Counted from the stretch's first letter, positions 35,374 through 45,573 are shown. The stretch: 64,000 bases of DNA from Echinicola salinicaeni (GCF_014280965.1 NZ_JACODZ010000003.1:62001-126000); one strand, 5' to 3'. Numbers and translations are program-made. Notes: generated from the letters alone by a model not told the origin.

Positions 35374-37272
35374 ATGAGTGATAGAATCCACACCCTTAGT
35401 GGTTATTTTCATGAATATCAAAAAAGTGTTACAGAACCGGAACAGTTTTGGGCGAGGATAGCAGATTCCTTTCACTGGAAAAAGCGATGGGATAAAGTGT
35501 TAGATTGGAATTTTGAAGGCCCAGATGTGAAATGGTTTGTAAATGGTAAACTCAACATCACCGAAAATATACTAGAAAGACACCTATTTATTATGGGTGA
35601 TCGCCCTGCCATTATTTGGGAACCTAATGATCCCAATGAAGAAGGCAGGACTTTAACCTACAGAGAACTATATCATGCTGTTTGCCGATTTTCCAATGCC
35701 TTAAAAGCAAAAGGAATTGGTAAAGGAGATAAGGTTATCATTTATATGCCCATGGTGCCAGAGGCGGCGATTGCTATGTTGGCTTGTGCCAGAATTGGAG
35801 CGGTTCATTCTGTAGTCTTTGCTGGTTTTTCCAGTAATGCCCTCGCGGATAGAATCAATGACTGCGAAGCTAAGGCAGTATTGACCTCAGATGGAAACTT
35901 CCGAGGTGCAAAAAAGATAGCTGTGAAGGCCGTGGTCGATGAGGCTTTGGAGAGGACGAGCACAGTAGAGACTGTTGTGGTTTATAGAAGGACCAAGCAA
36001 GAGGTGAATATGGTAGAGGGAAGAGATATTTGGTGGAATGATGCCATTGCAGGTCAGCCTGACACCAATGAGGCAGAAGTAATGGACAGCGAGGATATGC
36101 TATTTATCCTTTATACTTCAGGATCTACTGGTAAGCCAAAAGGAGTGGTGCACACTACTGCCGGTTATATGGTTTACTCCAAATACTCATTTGAAAATGT
36201 ATTCCAATATTCACCAGGTGATGTCTACTGGTGTACAGCAGATATTGGTTGGATAACCGGTCACTCTTATATAGTTTATGGTCCATTATTGGCTGGGGCA
36301 ACCTCTATTATGTTTGAGGGAGTTCCGACCTACCCTGATGCTGGAAGATTTTGGGCTGTGGTAGATAAATACAAGGTCAATCAGTTTTATACTGCTCCTA
36401 CTGCTATCAGGGCATTGGAAGCACATGGTACTAAGCCTATTGAGCCATATAAATTGGATAGCCTCAAAGTGTTAGGTTCCGTAGGAGAGCCTATCAATGA
36501 AGAAGCTTGGCACTGGTATCATACCCATATTGGTAAAAACAGGTGTCCAATAGTAGATACTTGGTGGCAAACCGAAACAGGTGGAATTATGGTGTCTCCA
36601 TTAGCGGGAGTTACCCCGACCAAGCCGGCTTATGCTACCCTACCACTGCCAGGTGTTCAATTGGCCATTGTTGATCCCGAAGGAAAAGAGCTGAAAGGAA
36701 ATTCAGTAGAGGGCAATCTTTGCGTGAAATTCCCTTGGCCTGGTATGATTAGGACGACCTATGGAGATCATGAGCGTTGTAAGCAGACTTATTTTTCTAC
36801 CTATAAAGGTATGTATTTTACAGGTGATGGAGTCAAAAGGGATCATGATGGGTATTACAGAATACTTGGTAGGGTAGATGATGTTATCAATGTTTCCGGT
36901 CATAGGATGGGTACTGCTGAGGTGGAGAATGCCATCAACGAGCATCCTAAAGTGATCGAATCTGCAGTAGTGGGGTATCCTCATGAGGTCAAAGGACAAG
37001 GAATCTATGCCTATGTAATCTGTGATATGAAAAATAGGACAGAGGAAAACCTTAAAGGAGAGATCAAGGACACCATTAGTAAAATCATTGGGCCTATTGC
37101 CAAGCCAGACAAAATCCAGATTGTACCGGGATTGCCTAAAACCCGTTCTGGTAAAATCATGAGAAGAATCTTAAGAAAGGTAGCAGAGGGAGCCATGGAT
37201 AATATGGGTGACACCTCTACTCTATTGGATCCAGCTGTAGTAGATGAAATCATTAAAGGTAGGGTAGAGTAA
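35374..37272 (+). CDS. acs: Acetyl-CoA synthetase
   Basis: A 632-residue AMP-forming ligase. Motifs: LFILYTSGSTGKPKGVVHT (P-loop), YWCTADIGWITGHSY, WWQTETGGIM, YFTGDGVKRDHDGYY, GRVDDVINVSGHRMGTAEVE, and the PKTRSGKIMRR site whose lysine is the one acetylated to switch the enzyme off. It makes acetyl-CoA from acetate, ATP and CoA. It lies 226 bases after the symporter, and a strong terminator follows. Length fits the family (about 650). Confidence 0.96.
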   Translation: MSDRIHTLSGYFHEYQKSVTEPEQFWARIADSFHWKKRWDKVLDWNFEGPDVKWFVNGKLNITENILERHLFIMGDRPAIIWEPNDPNEEGRTLTYRELYHAVCRFSNALKAKGIGKGDKVIIYMPMVPEAAIAMLACARIGAVHSVVFAGFSSNALADRINDCEAKAVLTSDGNFRGAKKIAVKAVVDEALERTSTVETVVVYRRTKQEVNMVEGRDIWWNDAIAGQPDTNEAEVMDSEDMLFILYTSGSTGKPKGVVHTTAGYMVYSKYSFENVFQYSPGDVYWCTADIGWITGHSYIVYGPLLAGATSIMFEGVPTYPDAGRFWAVVDKYKVNQFYTAPTAIRALEAHGTKPIEPYKLDSLKVLGSVGEPINEEAWHWYHTHIGKNRCPIVDTWWQTETGGIMVSPLAGVTPTKPAYATLPLPGVQLAIVDPEGKELKGNSVEGNLCVKFPWPGMIRTTYGDHERCKQTYFSTYKGMYFTGDGVKRDHDGYYRILGRVDDVINVSGHRMGTAEVENAINEHPKVIESAVVGYPHEVKGQGIYAYVICDMKNRTEENLKGEIKDTISKIIGPIAKPDKIQIVPGLPKTRSGKIMRRILRKVAEGAMDNMGDTSTLLDPAVVDEIIKGRVE

Positions 37273-37598
37273 ATATCGAATGATAAGAATTTGGAGCCGT
37301 TTCTTCATTAAGAAACGGCTTTTTGTTTTTTGCCCTAACTATTTAGCAGGAACCACAATAACTTTTTCCGATCAAGCTTTGAGCCTAGCGACTTATTAAA
37401 AGCATTTTCATTCTGTGATAGATCTGCTAATGCATATTTCGAATTTAATGAACTGTAGTCAATTTACGTTCTGCTTTCCATAACCTTTCTTTCTTCATAC
37501 TTTTACCTTTCAGCGGTTTTTAAGTAGATTGCCTGCTAATAGGAGCCATGCATGGGTAATCTACCTATATATATGCAAATAGCCCAAAATCAATAACC
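37273..37598. other. Spacer acs to DUF294 gene
   Basis: 326 bases. It holds the acs terminator and, at 37524-37564, a 7-base inverted repeat GTAGATT/AATCTAC enclosing GGAGCCATGCATGGG, which would form a hairpin in the leader of the next gene. No gene and no known RNA family is seen. Confidence 0.5.
37295..37330 (+). terminator. Terminator of acs
   Basis: Perfect 11-base stem AGCCGTTTCTT/AAGAAACGGCT with loop CATT, followed by TTTTGTTTTT, 23 bases after the acs stop. Confidence 0.93.
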
Positions 37599-39545
37599 AT
37601 GTCAAACGTCATTGTCAATAGGGTAAAGGAGTTTTTATTTCAATATCCTCCCTTCAGTTTTCTTTCAGATGAGCTTTTGGAAAGCGTAGCCAAAGAAGTG
37701 GAGTTGATGTATTTCAGCAGGGAAGAATATATTTTTCGGAAAGGGAACCTGGCCAATCCTCATTTTTTTGTTCTGAAAGAGGGGTCCGTTTACCTGACAG
37801 AAGAAGATTCGGGGAAGATGGTAGTGAAGGATTATTGTGATGAAGGAGACGTATTTGGAGTAATGGCCCTGTTAGGAAACAGACCTTATGTTTTAAATGC
37901 CTATGCGGCTGAGGATAGCCTTTTGTATGCCGTTCCGGTAGATGTTTTTAATAAGATTTTAAAGGGAAATAGTGAGGTCAGTTTATATTTTGCAGCGGGA
38001 TTTGCCGCTGGCCAAGTAGTTGTAAGGACAGATCTTTCCCAATCTCAGAAGGCAAGAAAATTATTCAAGGATGCTTCCTCAGACCATGGTCTCTCTTTGT
38101 TTTTGGAAAATGGGAAGGTCAATTTCCCTACGGAGGTACTAAGCTGTCAAAAAGGTGCCAAGATCAGTGAGGCGGCACAGATGATGCATGATATGGATGT
38201 GGGGTCTATTGTGGTGCTGGATCATCAGGATCACCCGATTGGTATTATTACAGATAAGGATCTTAGAAATAGAGTGGTGGCCACGGGCTTGTCCGTGGAT
38301 GCCAAGGTGGAGGAAATAATGACCTCTCCGGTGATGACCATGCATCATAAAAGTAATTTCCCCAGCCTTTATTTGATGATGATCAAGCATCATCTCCACC
38401 ATTTAATTTTAACGGAAGATGGTACAGATCAAAGCAAGATAACAGGGATTCTTTCTGATCATGATGTATTCTTATCTCAAGGTAACAGCCCTGCGGTCTT
38501 AATACATGCTTTGATGAATACTTGGGAGGTAGATGAGATGAAAGTAATTAGGGACCGAGCAGAAAACCTACTTGCCTATTATTTGGAAAATGAAGTAGCC
38601 ATCGATTTTATCGCAAATATTATTTCTGAAGTAAATGATGTGATCATTAGAAGGGCGATTTTATTGGCCAAGAAAAAATTAGACTCCAAATATCCTAAAG
38701 CTTCCAAGGTTCCTTTTTGCTTTCTGTCTTTGGGAAGTGAAGGCAGGCAGGAGCAGTTGCTCAGGACAGACCTGGACAATGCTTTGGTCTATGAAGATGT
38801 GGAGGATGACGAAAAAGAGGAAACCAAGGCCTATTTTCTACAACTTTCTCAGGAGATTATTGATGTTTTACTGGCCTGTGGCTTTCACCCTTGCCCAAGT
38901 AAGGTCATGGCTAATAATCCAAAATGGTGTAATTCTCTTTCAACTTGGGAGGCATATTTCAGTGAATGGGTAAATTTACCGGATGAGGAATCCTTGATCA
39001 AAGCGACTATCTTTTTTGATTTTAGGCCGGTATATGGAAATAAGAAACTTGCTGAGGCAATGACTGAACATATTTTCAAGGCAATAGATAAAAGAGAAGT
39101 GTTTATGAGCTTTTTAGCCAATAATGCCTTGTTGAATCCTCCTCCTTTGGGTTTTTTCAGGAATTTTATTGTAGAAAAATCTGGGGAGCATAAGGACCAG
39201 TTTGATATTAAATTGAGGGCCATGCTGCCTTTGGCCGATGCAGCAAGGTTACTGATTTTGAGCCACAGGCAAAAGGGCGTAAATAATACTTTTAAAAGAT
39301 TCGAACTATTGGCAGAATTGGAACCTCAAAATGCTGAGGTTTTTAGGGAAGCAGGAAAGGCTTACGAAATATTTTTGCGCTTAAGAGGCTTGGAAGGCAT
39401 AGGCTCTAATTCCTCAGGAAGATATATCAGTCCTAGCTCTTTAGGGAAGCTTCAGCGCCAAATGTTAAAAAATGCCTTTTCCCCTATTCGTCAAATTCAG
39501 GAAATGTTGGCATTAAGGTTTCAAACTGATTTTATAGATAGGTAA
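37599..39545 (+). CDS. CNMP-CBS-DUF294 putative nucleotidyltransferase
   Basis: A 648-residue cytoplasmic protein with four parts: an N-terminal cyclic-nucleotide-binding-like domain (about 10-145), a CBS pair (about 165-290, with MMHDMDVGSIVVLDHQDHPIG), a DUF294 nucleotidyltransferase-like domain with GSEGRQEQLLRTDLDNAL (G379, S380, D391, D393, as in GlnD) and a DUF294 C-terminal helical domain. The intact GS..D.D motif suggests transfer of a nucleotide to an unknown target under control of bound nucleotides. The gene ends directly against the start of the exonuclease gene. The pair is often found with DUF4212-symporter-acs sets, so a role in acetate or carbon control is likely. Confidence 0.88.
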   Translation: MSNVIVNRVKEFLFQYPPFSFLSDELLESVAKEVELMYFSREEYIFRKGNLANPHFFVLKEGSVYLTEEDSGKMVVKDYCDEGDVFGVMALLGNRPYVLNAYAAEDSLLYAVPVDVFNKILKGNSEVSLYFAAGFAAGQVVVRTDLSQSQKARKLFKDASSDHGLSLFLENGKVNFPTEVLSCQKGAKISEAAQMMHDMDVGSIVVLDHQDHPIGIITDKDLRNRVVATGLSVDAKVEEIMTSPVMTMHHKSNFPSLYLMMIKHHLHHLILTEDGTDQSKITGILSDHDVFLSQGNSPAVLIHALMNTWEVDEMKVIRDRAENLLAYYLENEVAIDFIANIISEVNDVIIRRAILLAKKKLDSKYPKASKVPFCFLSLGSEGRQEQLLRTDLDNALVYEDVEDDEKEETKAYFLQLSQEIIDVLLACGFHPCPSKVMANNPKWCNSLSTWEAYFSEWVNLPDEESLIKATIFFDFRPVYGNKKLAEAMTEHIFKAIDKREVFMSFLANNALLNPPPLGFFRNFIVEKSGEHKDQFDIKLRAMLPLADAARLLILSHRQKGVNNTFKRFELLAELEPQNAEVFREAGKAYEIFLRLRGLEGIGSNSSGRYISPSSLGKLQRQMLKNAFSPIRQIQEMLALRFQTDFIDR

Positions 39546-40220
39546 ATGAGTTGGCTGGATATTTTTCGAAAAAAACAGGAAAAAATTCCTGAAGTGAATC
39601 AATATGAGGCATTGTTTGATACTGAGCTGTCCAAGAAAACACCGATTAAAGACCTTTCCTTTGTGGTTTTGGATACGGAAACTACAGGCTTGGATGTGAA
39701 AAATGATCATGTTTTGGCCTTTGGTGGAATAAAAATTATTAATGAGCGAATCAAGGTAGATACAAGTATGGAAAGCCTATTGTTTTCTACCAAGCAAAAT
39801 GTGTCCAGCATAAAAATTCATGAAATCATTCAGTCCAATGATGCCATGCCCATTGATGATTTTGTGAAGCTACTGCTGCCTTATTTGAGTACACATATTA
39901 TGGTGGCCCATCATGCTGGCTTTGACCAAGCCATGTTGGAAAAATTAGTAAAACCATATGGACTTAGAAAAATCTTAAATCCTGTAGTGGATACGGGAGA
40001 CCTAGCAATACGAATAGAGCATGGCATGCCCTATGATCCCAATCGTATCAACTTGAAGGACTATAGCTTGGATGCTTTGTGCGAAAGGTATAAAATTCCC
40101 ATCCACGATCGGCATACTGCTGCTGGTGATGCGTTTTTGACCGCCCAGTTATTGCTGAAGCTGCTGAAAGAGGCTGACAAAAAAGGGATTAAGACCTATG
40201 GGGATTTGATGCGTTATTAA
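39546..40220 (+). CDS. DnaQ-like 3'-5' exonuclease
   Basis: A 224-residue DEDDh exonuclease: Exo I VVLDTETTGLD, Exo II VAHHAGFDQAML, Exo III YSLDALCERYKI..DRHTAAGDAFLTA with the catalytic His-Asp. Short N-terminal extension WLDIFRKKQEKIPEVNQYEA. Family members proofread DNA or trim RNA/DNA; the exact substrate is unknown. Its ATG touches the preceding TAA with no gap, so it is translationally coupled with the DUF294 protein. Confidence 0.9.
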   Translation: MSWLDIFRKKQEKIPEVNQYEALFDTELSKKTPIKDLSFVVLDTETTGLDVKNDHVLAFGGIKIINERIKVDTSMESLLFSTKQNVSSIKIHEIIQSNDAMPIDDFVKLLLPYLSTHIMVAHHAGFDQAMLEKLVKPYGLRKILNPVVDTGDLAIRIEHGMPYDPNRINLKDYSLDALCERYKIPIHDRHTAAGDAFLTAQLLLKLLKEADKKGIKTYGDLMRY

Positions 40221-40285
40221 AGAGAGTACTAAGATGCTAGTATTTAGTAGCAATATTAGCGAAAAGAGGAAAGAAAATTCCACTT

Positions 40286-41674
40286 TTAATCCTTGAGCTT
40301 TACTTCCATCTGTCCTGTTGATTTAAGGTATAGTCTGATGTCTTCCTTGGTGGTATAAATTCCTTCCACATCAAAGGCAGGTCGGATCACCCTGAAAGAA
40401 GCAAATTTGGTGTCTATATAGCCCTGCTGCTGCAATTCCATTCGGGCTTCTTTGATATAATTCCCAATTGGGTAGCTGGCATATTTTTGGATTTCTTCCA
40501 GTAATTGCCCTTGCTTCATCCAGCTGGCACTATTGGCCAAAATATTTTTTGTGTTGATGTCAAAGTCGATGTCCTCGAAAACAATAGCTTCTCGCAATGG
40601 GTCGTAAGTTGGTTTTCCGACTAAATAGATATTGCCTGAGATATTTTTCTTGCCCGTTCTATTGACCACAAAGTCCACCTTCACCAAAGCCTTATTGCCA
40701 AAGTTTTGGGTTTTAAATGCTTTTGGGATGAGGTGGGTGCTTGCATCCATCTTGAAGGATTGGTCCGCCAACATATCATTAAGGTATTTGTCCATATCCT
40801 GATAGGGTATAGATAGTGGCAAGGTAATGTCAAGGTAATTCTCACTATCATCATTGAAGTAAAGTCGTGGCAAAGGACTCAGCTCAACGAGGGGTTCTGA
40901 GCCTATTTGGGTAAATACCTCTCCTTCTATTCCTATGGTTAGCTCAAGCTTTTGATCTGTAGTGAATTGTTCTTTGACTTTTATTTTATGAGGAACAGTA
41001 TATACATAGGCATCAAATCCCTCATGTTCAATTTTTACCGGTCTGCCATAGGCTTCCCAGGTTTCCTGAATCATGTCCCTAAAACTAATTCTGGTAAGAT
41101 TATCTCCCGTAAGTTGGTCGTCCAGCATCTTTTCAACATGCTTTTCCAATAGGGGTTCCAGGTCAATTTCATAACCTAGCAAATTGTATTTGAGTGACCT
41201 TCCCCAGCTCTTAATATTTATATTGGAAATACCGATATCCCAATTTCTGCCAATTTCCGGGATAAAGCTAACCCTAGGTTTCAAGCCTTCATCAAAGGGG
41301 ATTGCAGTGGAAATGGTCTGTCCGAAAAGCTTCTTTTCTATATTGATTTTGCCTTTTAACTTAAGTGGCATTTCTATTTCCAATTGCTTTGGTCCAGAAG
41401 CGCTGAGTGCAATATCTCCGGTTCTGTTTACGTTCAAGTCGGCTATAAAGCCATTGCCCATGTCCAGTCCTTGTTCGCTATAGAGCAATTGACTTAATTC
41501 CTTATTGAGGTTTTTTTCTATGTAGGCAAGTGGGATTTCTAGAGGTACATTGACTTTAGAAATGGCTTCTGGAAGAACAACAGGAGCTCCTTCATATTGT
41601 GGCTTTTCTGGATTGATTCCCTTACAGGAAATGATCAGCAATATCAAGCTGAAAACAAATAGATTACTTTTCAT
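40286..41674 (-). CDS. DUF4403 lipoprotein
   Basis: The ATG at 41674 gives 462 residues with a lipoprotein signal (LLIISCKG, Cys about residue 15); starts at 41683 or 41728 are possible but place extra residues before it. The mature part is a two-fold beta-rich protein (SKVNVPLEIPLAYIEKNLN; later LPLSIPYQDMDKYLNDML), with the repeated pattern of the DUF4403 family, which has a fold related to lipid-binding SYLF/BPI-like tubular proteins. It should sit in the outer membrane or inner leaflet facing the periplasm. The function is not known. Confidence 0.8.
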   Translation of the reverse strand: MKSNLFVFSLILLIISCKGINPEKPQYEGAPVVLPEAISKVNVPLEIPLAYIEKNLNKELSQLLYSEQGLDMGNGFIADLNVNRTGDIALSASGPKQLEIEMPLKLKGKINIEKKLFGQTISTAIPFDEGLKPRVSFIPEIGRNWDIGISNINIKSWGRSLKYNLLGYEIDLEPLLEKHVEKMLDDQLTGDNLTRISFRDMIQETWEAYGRPVKIEHEGFDAYVYTVPHKIKVKEQFTTDQKLELTIGIEGEVFTQIGSEPLVELSPLPRLYFNDDSENYLDITLPLSIPYQDMDKYLNDMLADQSFKMDASTHLIPKAFKTQNFGNKALVKVDFVVNRTGKKNISGNIYLVGKPTYDPLREAIVFEDIDFDINTKNILANSASWMKQGQLLEEIQKYASYPIGNYIKEARMELQQQGYIDTKFASFRVIRPAFDVEGIYTTKEDIRLYLKSTGQMEVKLKD

Positions 41675-41957
41675 AATGGACATTTCAGGCCTACAAGAAT
41701 AATAAATCATTTGGACTTTGGGGAGCAAGTGGTGAAGTCTTTGCCATTATTATGCCTTAAATTTTCTTAAATGCTATAATGGGGTGATTTAAAGGTGTTT
41801 GCTTGATGGGGAGCTATAACTTGTAGAGTGATAAAAAAAATGATCCCCCAAAAAGTTAAGAAGTTACTTCTAGGTTTATTTTGTTGATTTCCATTATCTT
41901 CGAACCAAAATACCCCTCAAGCTTGTTAGGGCTAGAAGAAAAGAAAAATTGAATAAT

Positions 41958-42296
41958 ATGGCTTGGAAATCAATTGATAATTTGGAGCAAATCCAACAGC
42001 TGAAAGAAGAAAGCAAAAAACAACCGGTTTTGATCTTTAAACATTCTACCAGCTGCTCCATCAGTGGCATGGCTTGGAACCGTTTACAGCGAAATTGGCA
42101 GGACAAGGATTTTGAAAAGGTAAGCCCTTATATTTTAGATCTATTGAGCTATAGAGAAATATCAAATGCCATAGCAGAAGAGTTTGCTGTAGAGCATGAG
42201 TCTCCACAAGTCATCCTAGTAAAGGATGGAATGGCGTATTACGATAATAGTCATATGGGGATCAATTATCAGGATATCATCGGCCAGGTAGGCTAA
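41958..42296 (+). CDS. ytxJ: YtxJ-like bacillithiol-system monothiol protein
   Basis: The ATG at 41958 gives 112 residues (a TTG nine bases earlier would add three). It is a thioredoxin-fold protein with QPVLIFKHSTSCSISGMAW: a single active cysteine in the TSCSIS position, plus SPQVILVKDG with the cis-proline. This is the YtxJ/bacillithiol bacilliredoxin-like family, common in Bacteroidota, expected to remove bacillithiol from oxidised proteins. No bsh biosynthesis gene is in the window. Confidence 0.9.
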   Translation: MAWKSIDNLEQIQQLKEESKKQPVLIFKHSTSCSISGMAWNRLQRNWQDKDFEKVSPYILDLLSYREISNAIAEEFAVEHESPQVILVKDGMAYYDNSHMGINYQDIIGQVG

Positions 42297-42323
42297 TTAT
42301 CCAATTGTCTCAAAAATAAACTC

Positions 42324-42360
42324 AAGGTGCCTTCAAAATCTGATGGCGCCTTTTTATTTT
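42324..42360 (+). terminator. Terminator of ytxJ
   Basis: AAGGTGCC/GGCGCCTT stem (one G-T pair), 13-base loop, then TTTTTATTTT. Confidence 0.8.
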
Positions 42361-42496
42361 TCAAATAAGTATAGCTCTCCTTTAAATCTATTTTTTACCA
42401 TCCTTCAATAAAAACTGGTAACTAGGTATAAATTTCATGCCTAGCATTAAACGTCTGTAGCATGCTGATGTCTAATAAGCATCAAATTCACAATTT

Positions 42497-45379
42497 ATGA
42501 AACAGACAATTACAATCTTAATTTTTGGATTAGCGTTTATTTTAACTTCTTTTCAGTCTTCGGCTCAGCAGAATGGAGGAAGAATGAGAGGGACACGCGG
42601 TATAGGCTCATTTAGTATAACAGGGACTGTCTTGGATGCAGAATCTAAGGAGCCTTTGATCGGTGCCAATATTATGGTGAAAACAGAGGCCGATAGCCTA
42701 ATGGCTGCAGCTGTTACGGATGAGCAGGGAGGTTTTTCCATTTCCAGGCCCAAGGTTCCTCGTCTAATTGTAGAAATTTCATATATAGGTTATACCAAAT
42801 TGAGAAAAGTGGTAGAACAGCGTGGTCCTGTGGATTTGGGAGCGCTAGGTTTGATGGAGGATAGCAATGAACTGGGGGAGGTTTTGGTAGAAGGCCAAGT
42901 GCCAGTGGGGGAAATGAAAGGAGATACAGCTGTATTCAATGCGGCGGCTTTTAAGACCAAAGAAAATGGTTATGCTGAAGACCTGATTAAGAAAATTCCT
43001 GGTGTGGTAATAGAAAACGGTAAGATTCAGGCCCAGGGTGAGGATGTGCAAAAGGTCTTGGTAGATGGTAGGGAGTTTTTTGGAAATGATCCCAATATTG
43101 CCTTGAAAAATCTTCCTTCAAATATGATTGACCAAGTGGAGATTTTGGATCAAAAATCAGATCAATCTAGACTTACTGGCTTGGATGATGGCAATTATGC
43201 CAAGACCATTAATATCATCACCAAGGGAGATATGCGCAATGGTTATTTTGGAAGGCTGTATGGTGGATATGGAACAGATGAACGATATACTGCAGGTGGT
43301 AATATCAATCTTTTTAAGGGGGATAAAAGAATTTCCATCATCGGTTTATCCAATAATATCAACCAACAGAACTTCTCCTCCCAGGATTTGCTTGGGGTAT
43401 CTGGAGGAGTGGGTGGTGGCCGTTCTAGAAGACGTGGAGGTGGTGGAGGAAATGATAACTTCCTCACTGGAAATAATAATGGAATTGCCAATACAAATTC
43501 TTTAGGTTTAAACTACAGTGATAAGTGGGGTGATAAAATCAATTTTACAGGAAGCTATTTTTTCAATCATTCAAATAGTAACCTTATTCAAAATACGAAT
43601 ACTGAAACGGTAATTTCTGAGGATAGGAGACAGTATTACCAAGAAGATCTGCTACGTAATACCAAGAATGAAAATCATAGGGTCAATGCTAAAATCGAAT
43701 ATGATATAGATGAAAAAAATTCATTAATTATCAGTCCAAGTATGAGATGGCAGAATAACAAAATGTTCAGTGATGAATATGGCCTGAATTTGGATCAGGG
43801 CTTAGATTCTTTGAGTGCAGCAAAGACCATTAATAATAGGCTGACCGATGGTTATAATATCTCCAATAACCTTACCTATCGCTATAAGTTTGATAAGCGA
43901 GGGAGGACCATTAGTACCAATTTTTATACTGGGCTGAATAAAAGGGACCAGTTTTCAGATTTGTTGATGGCCAACCGTGATTTTGTCCGAAGTGCTGTGG
44001 ATACCGTTTTCCAAGAAAGTAATGCACTGTCAGATGGGTTTAACTATCGGGCGAATATTACCTATACCGAGCCTATAAGTGAAAAATCCATTATGTCCCT
44101 TAATTATCAGATCGGAAATAATAAAAGTGCCGCTGACCAGAAAACCTTTGTTTTAATGGAAGAGCAAAATCTGATGGTTTTGGATACAGCTCTGAGTAAT
44201 GAGTTTGACAATAAATTCACCACTCAAAAAGCAGGTGTGGGTTATCGCTTCGGTGATAATGGCCTCAATATTAATTTTAATGTGGATTACCAAAATGCCC
44301 AGCTGAACAATCAAGCAGTTTTTCCTGAGGAAGGGACTTTCAAAAGAAGTTTTAATAATTTCCTGCCCAATGCCAGTATCTCATTTAGGGACAGGGATAG
44401 TGGAAAGAATATGCGGTTCCGCTATAGAACCAGCACCAATGAGCCTAGCGTCAACCAACTGCAAAATGTGATCAATAATAATAATCCTTTACAGCTGAGT
44501 GTGGGAAACCCAAATTTGGGACAGAGCTATAATCATAATTTTTTTATGAACTATGGGAAATTTGATATGGAAAAGTCCAAAACCATGTTTTTGTTTGCCA
44601 CAGGATCATTTACCAATAACTATTTAGGAACCCATACCTATGTGGCAGAAAAAGACACCTTGATCAATGGGGAAGTGCTTTTAAGAAAAGGAGGTCAGAT
44701 CACCCAGCCTATTAATTTGAATGGAAACTGGAATGCTAGGCTGTTTTTTAATTACGGAACGCCTATGGAGAAATTGAAGTCGAATTTAAATCTCAATTCC
44801 AGTGTGAGTTATAACAGAACTCCCGGTATGATCAATAATGAACTGAATTATAATAACAATATTGGCTTGACTCAGCGCTTGTCCTTAACCAGTAATATTT
44901 CAAAAGATATTGATTTTACTGTTTCTACTGCTGCGACTTACAGTATAGTAAAGAGCAGTTTGCAAAGTAATTTGGACAATAATTACTACCAGCAAAACTC
45001 AAACTTACAATTGTATTACTCACCAAATGATGGAAAATTGTTCTTCAATACCACCTTGGCCAATACCCTTTATGCTGGATTGTCAGAAGGTTTTGACCAG
45101 AGTGTCTGGTTATGGAATATTGAAGGGGGATATCGGTTCTTAAAAGATAATAAGGGAGAATTAAAATTGTCCATTTTTGATATTTTGGGTCAAAATCAAA
45201 GTGTAAACAGGTCAGTTTCTGATGTGACAGTTTCTGATGTTTATTCGAATGTATTGACCAGTTATGGTTTAGTGACCTTTACCTATATCATAGGTAAGTT
45301 TAAAAAATCTGATGAAGATGAAAGAGGGGGGAGGTTTAGACGGTTTGGCCCATCTCCAGGAGGGGCCAGGACTTGGTAA
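42497..45379 (+). CDS. TonB-receptor-like outer membrane protein with carboxypeptidase-regulatory domain
   Basis: A 960-residue outer membrane protein. After the signal (ending QSSAQ) there is a carboxypeptidase-regulatory-like domain (about 38-125, GTVLDAESKEPLIGANIMV), a plug-like domain (about 135-240, with AEDLIKKIPGVVIENGKIQ and VLVDGREFFGNDP) and a long beta barrel. It belongs to the outer-membrane-beta-barrel (OMP_b-brl_3) group of TonB-dependent receptors, often without a clear TonB box. Odd point: a Gly/Arg-rich loop (GGVGGGRSRRRGGGGG, about residues 302-317) in the early barrel and a second one at the very C-terminus (RGGRFRRFGPSPGG). It has no SusD partner; the ligand is unknown. 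Confidence 0.88.
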   Translation: MKQTITILIFGLAFILTSFQSSAQQNGGRMRGTRGIGSFSITGTVLDAESKEPLIGANIMVKTEADSLMAAAVTDEQGGFSISRPKVPRLIVEISYIGYTKLRKVVEQRGPVDLGALGLMEDSNELGEVLVEGQVPVGEMKGDTAVFNAAAFKTKENGYAEDLIKKIPGVVIENGKIQAQGEDVQKVLVDGREFFGNDPNIALKNLPSNMIDQVEILDQKSDQSRLTGLDDGNYAKTINIITKGDMRNGYFGRLYGGYGTDERYTAGGNINLFKGDKRISIIGLSNNINQQNFSSQDLLGVSGGVGGGRSRRRGGGGGNDNFLTGNNNGIANTNSLGLNYSDKWGDKINFTGSYFFNHSNSNLIQNTNTETVISEDRRQYYQEDLLRNTKNENHRVNAKIEYDIDEKNSLIISPSMRWQNNKMFSDEYGLNLDQGLDSLSAAKTINNRLTDGYNISNNLTYRYKFDKRGRTISTNFYTGLNKRDQFSDLLMANRDFVRSAVDTVFQESNALSDGFNYRANITYTEPISEKSIMSLNYQIGNNKSAADQKTFVLMEEQNLMVLDTALSNEFDNKFTTQKAGVGYRFGDNGLNINFNVDYQNAQLNNQAVFPEEGTFKRSFNNFLPNASISFRDRDSGKNMRFRYRTSTNEPSVNQLQNVINNNNPLQLSVGNPNLGQSYNHNFFMNYGKFDMEKSKTMFLFATGSFTNNYLGTHTYVAEKDTLINGEVLLRKGGQITQPINLNGNWNARLFFNYGTPMEKLKSNLNLNSSVSYNRTPGMINNELNYNNNIGLTQRLSLTSNISKDIDFTVSTAATYSIVKSSLQSNLDNNYYQQNSNLQLYYSPNDGKLFFNTTLANTLYAGLSEGFDQSVWLWNIEGGYRFLKDNKGELKLSIFDILGQNQSVNRSVSDVTVSDVYSNVLTSYGLVTFTYIIGKFKKSDEDERGGRFRRFGPSPGGARTW

Positions 45380-45504
45380 GTCAAGAGACTTGTCGTTATG
45401 CTTAATAAATGTCGGACACTGCATCTTACATTTTTCTGTCATACCGACCGAGTTTTTATGAGCATAGTTGGGTGGTGTGGAATTTTATAGATTATGCCAA
45501 ATCA

Positions 45505-45541
45505 AAAATATCCGGAGAAAAGTAAATCTCCGGATATTTTT
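45505..45541. terminator. Bidirectional terminator
   Basis: AAATATCCGGAGA with its exact reverse complement, 8-base loop, A and T flanks on both sides. It serves the receptor gene (weakly distant) and the convergent fasciclin gene. Confidence 0.88.
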
Positions 45542-45573
45542 ACAGTTACTAAGTTTGAAGGATCGAATAACTG

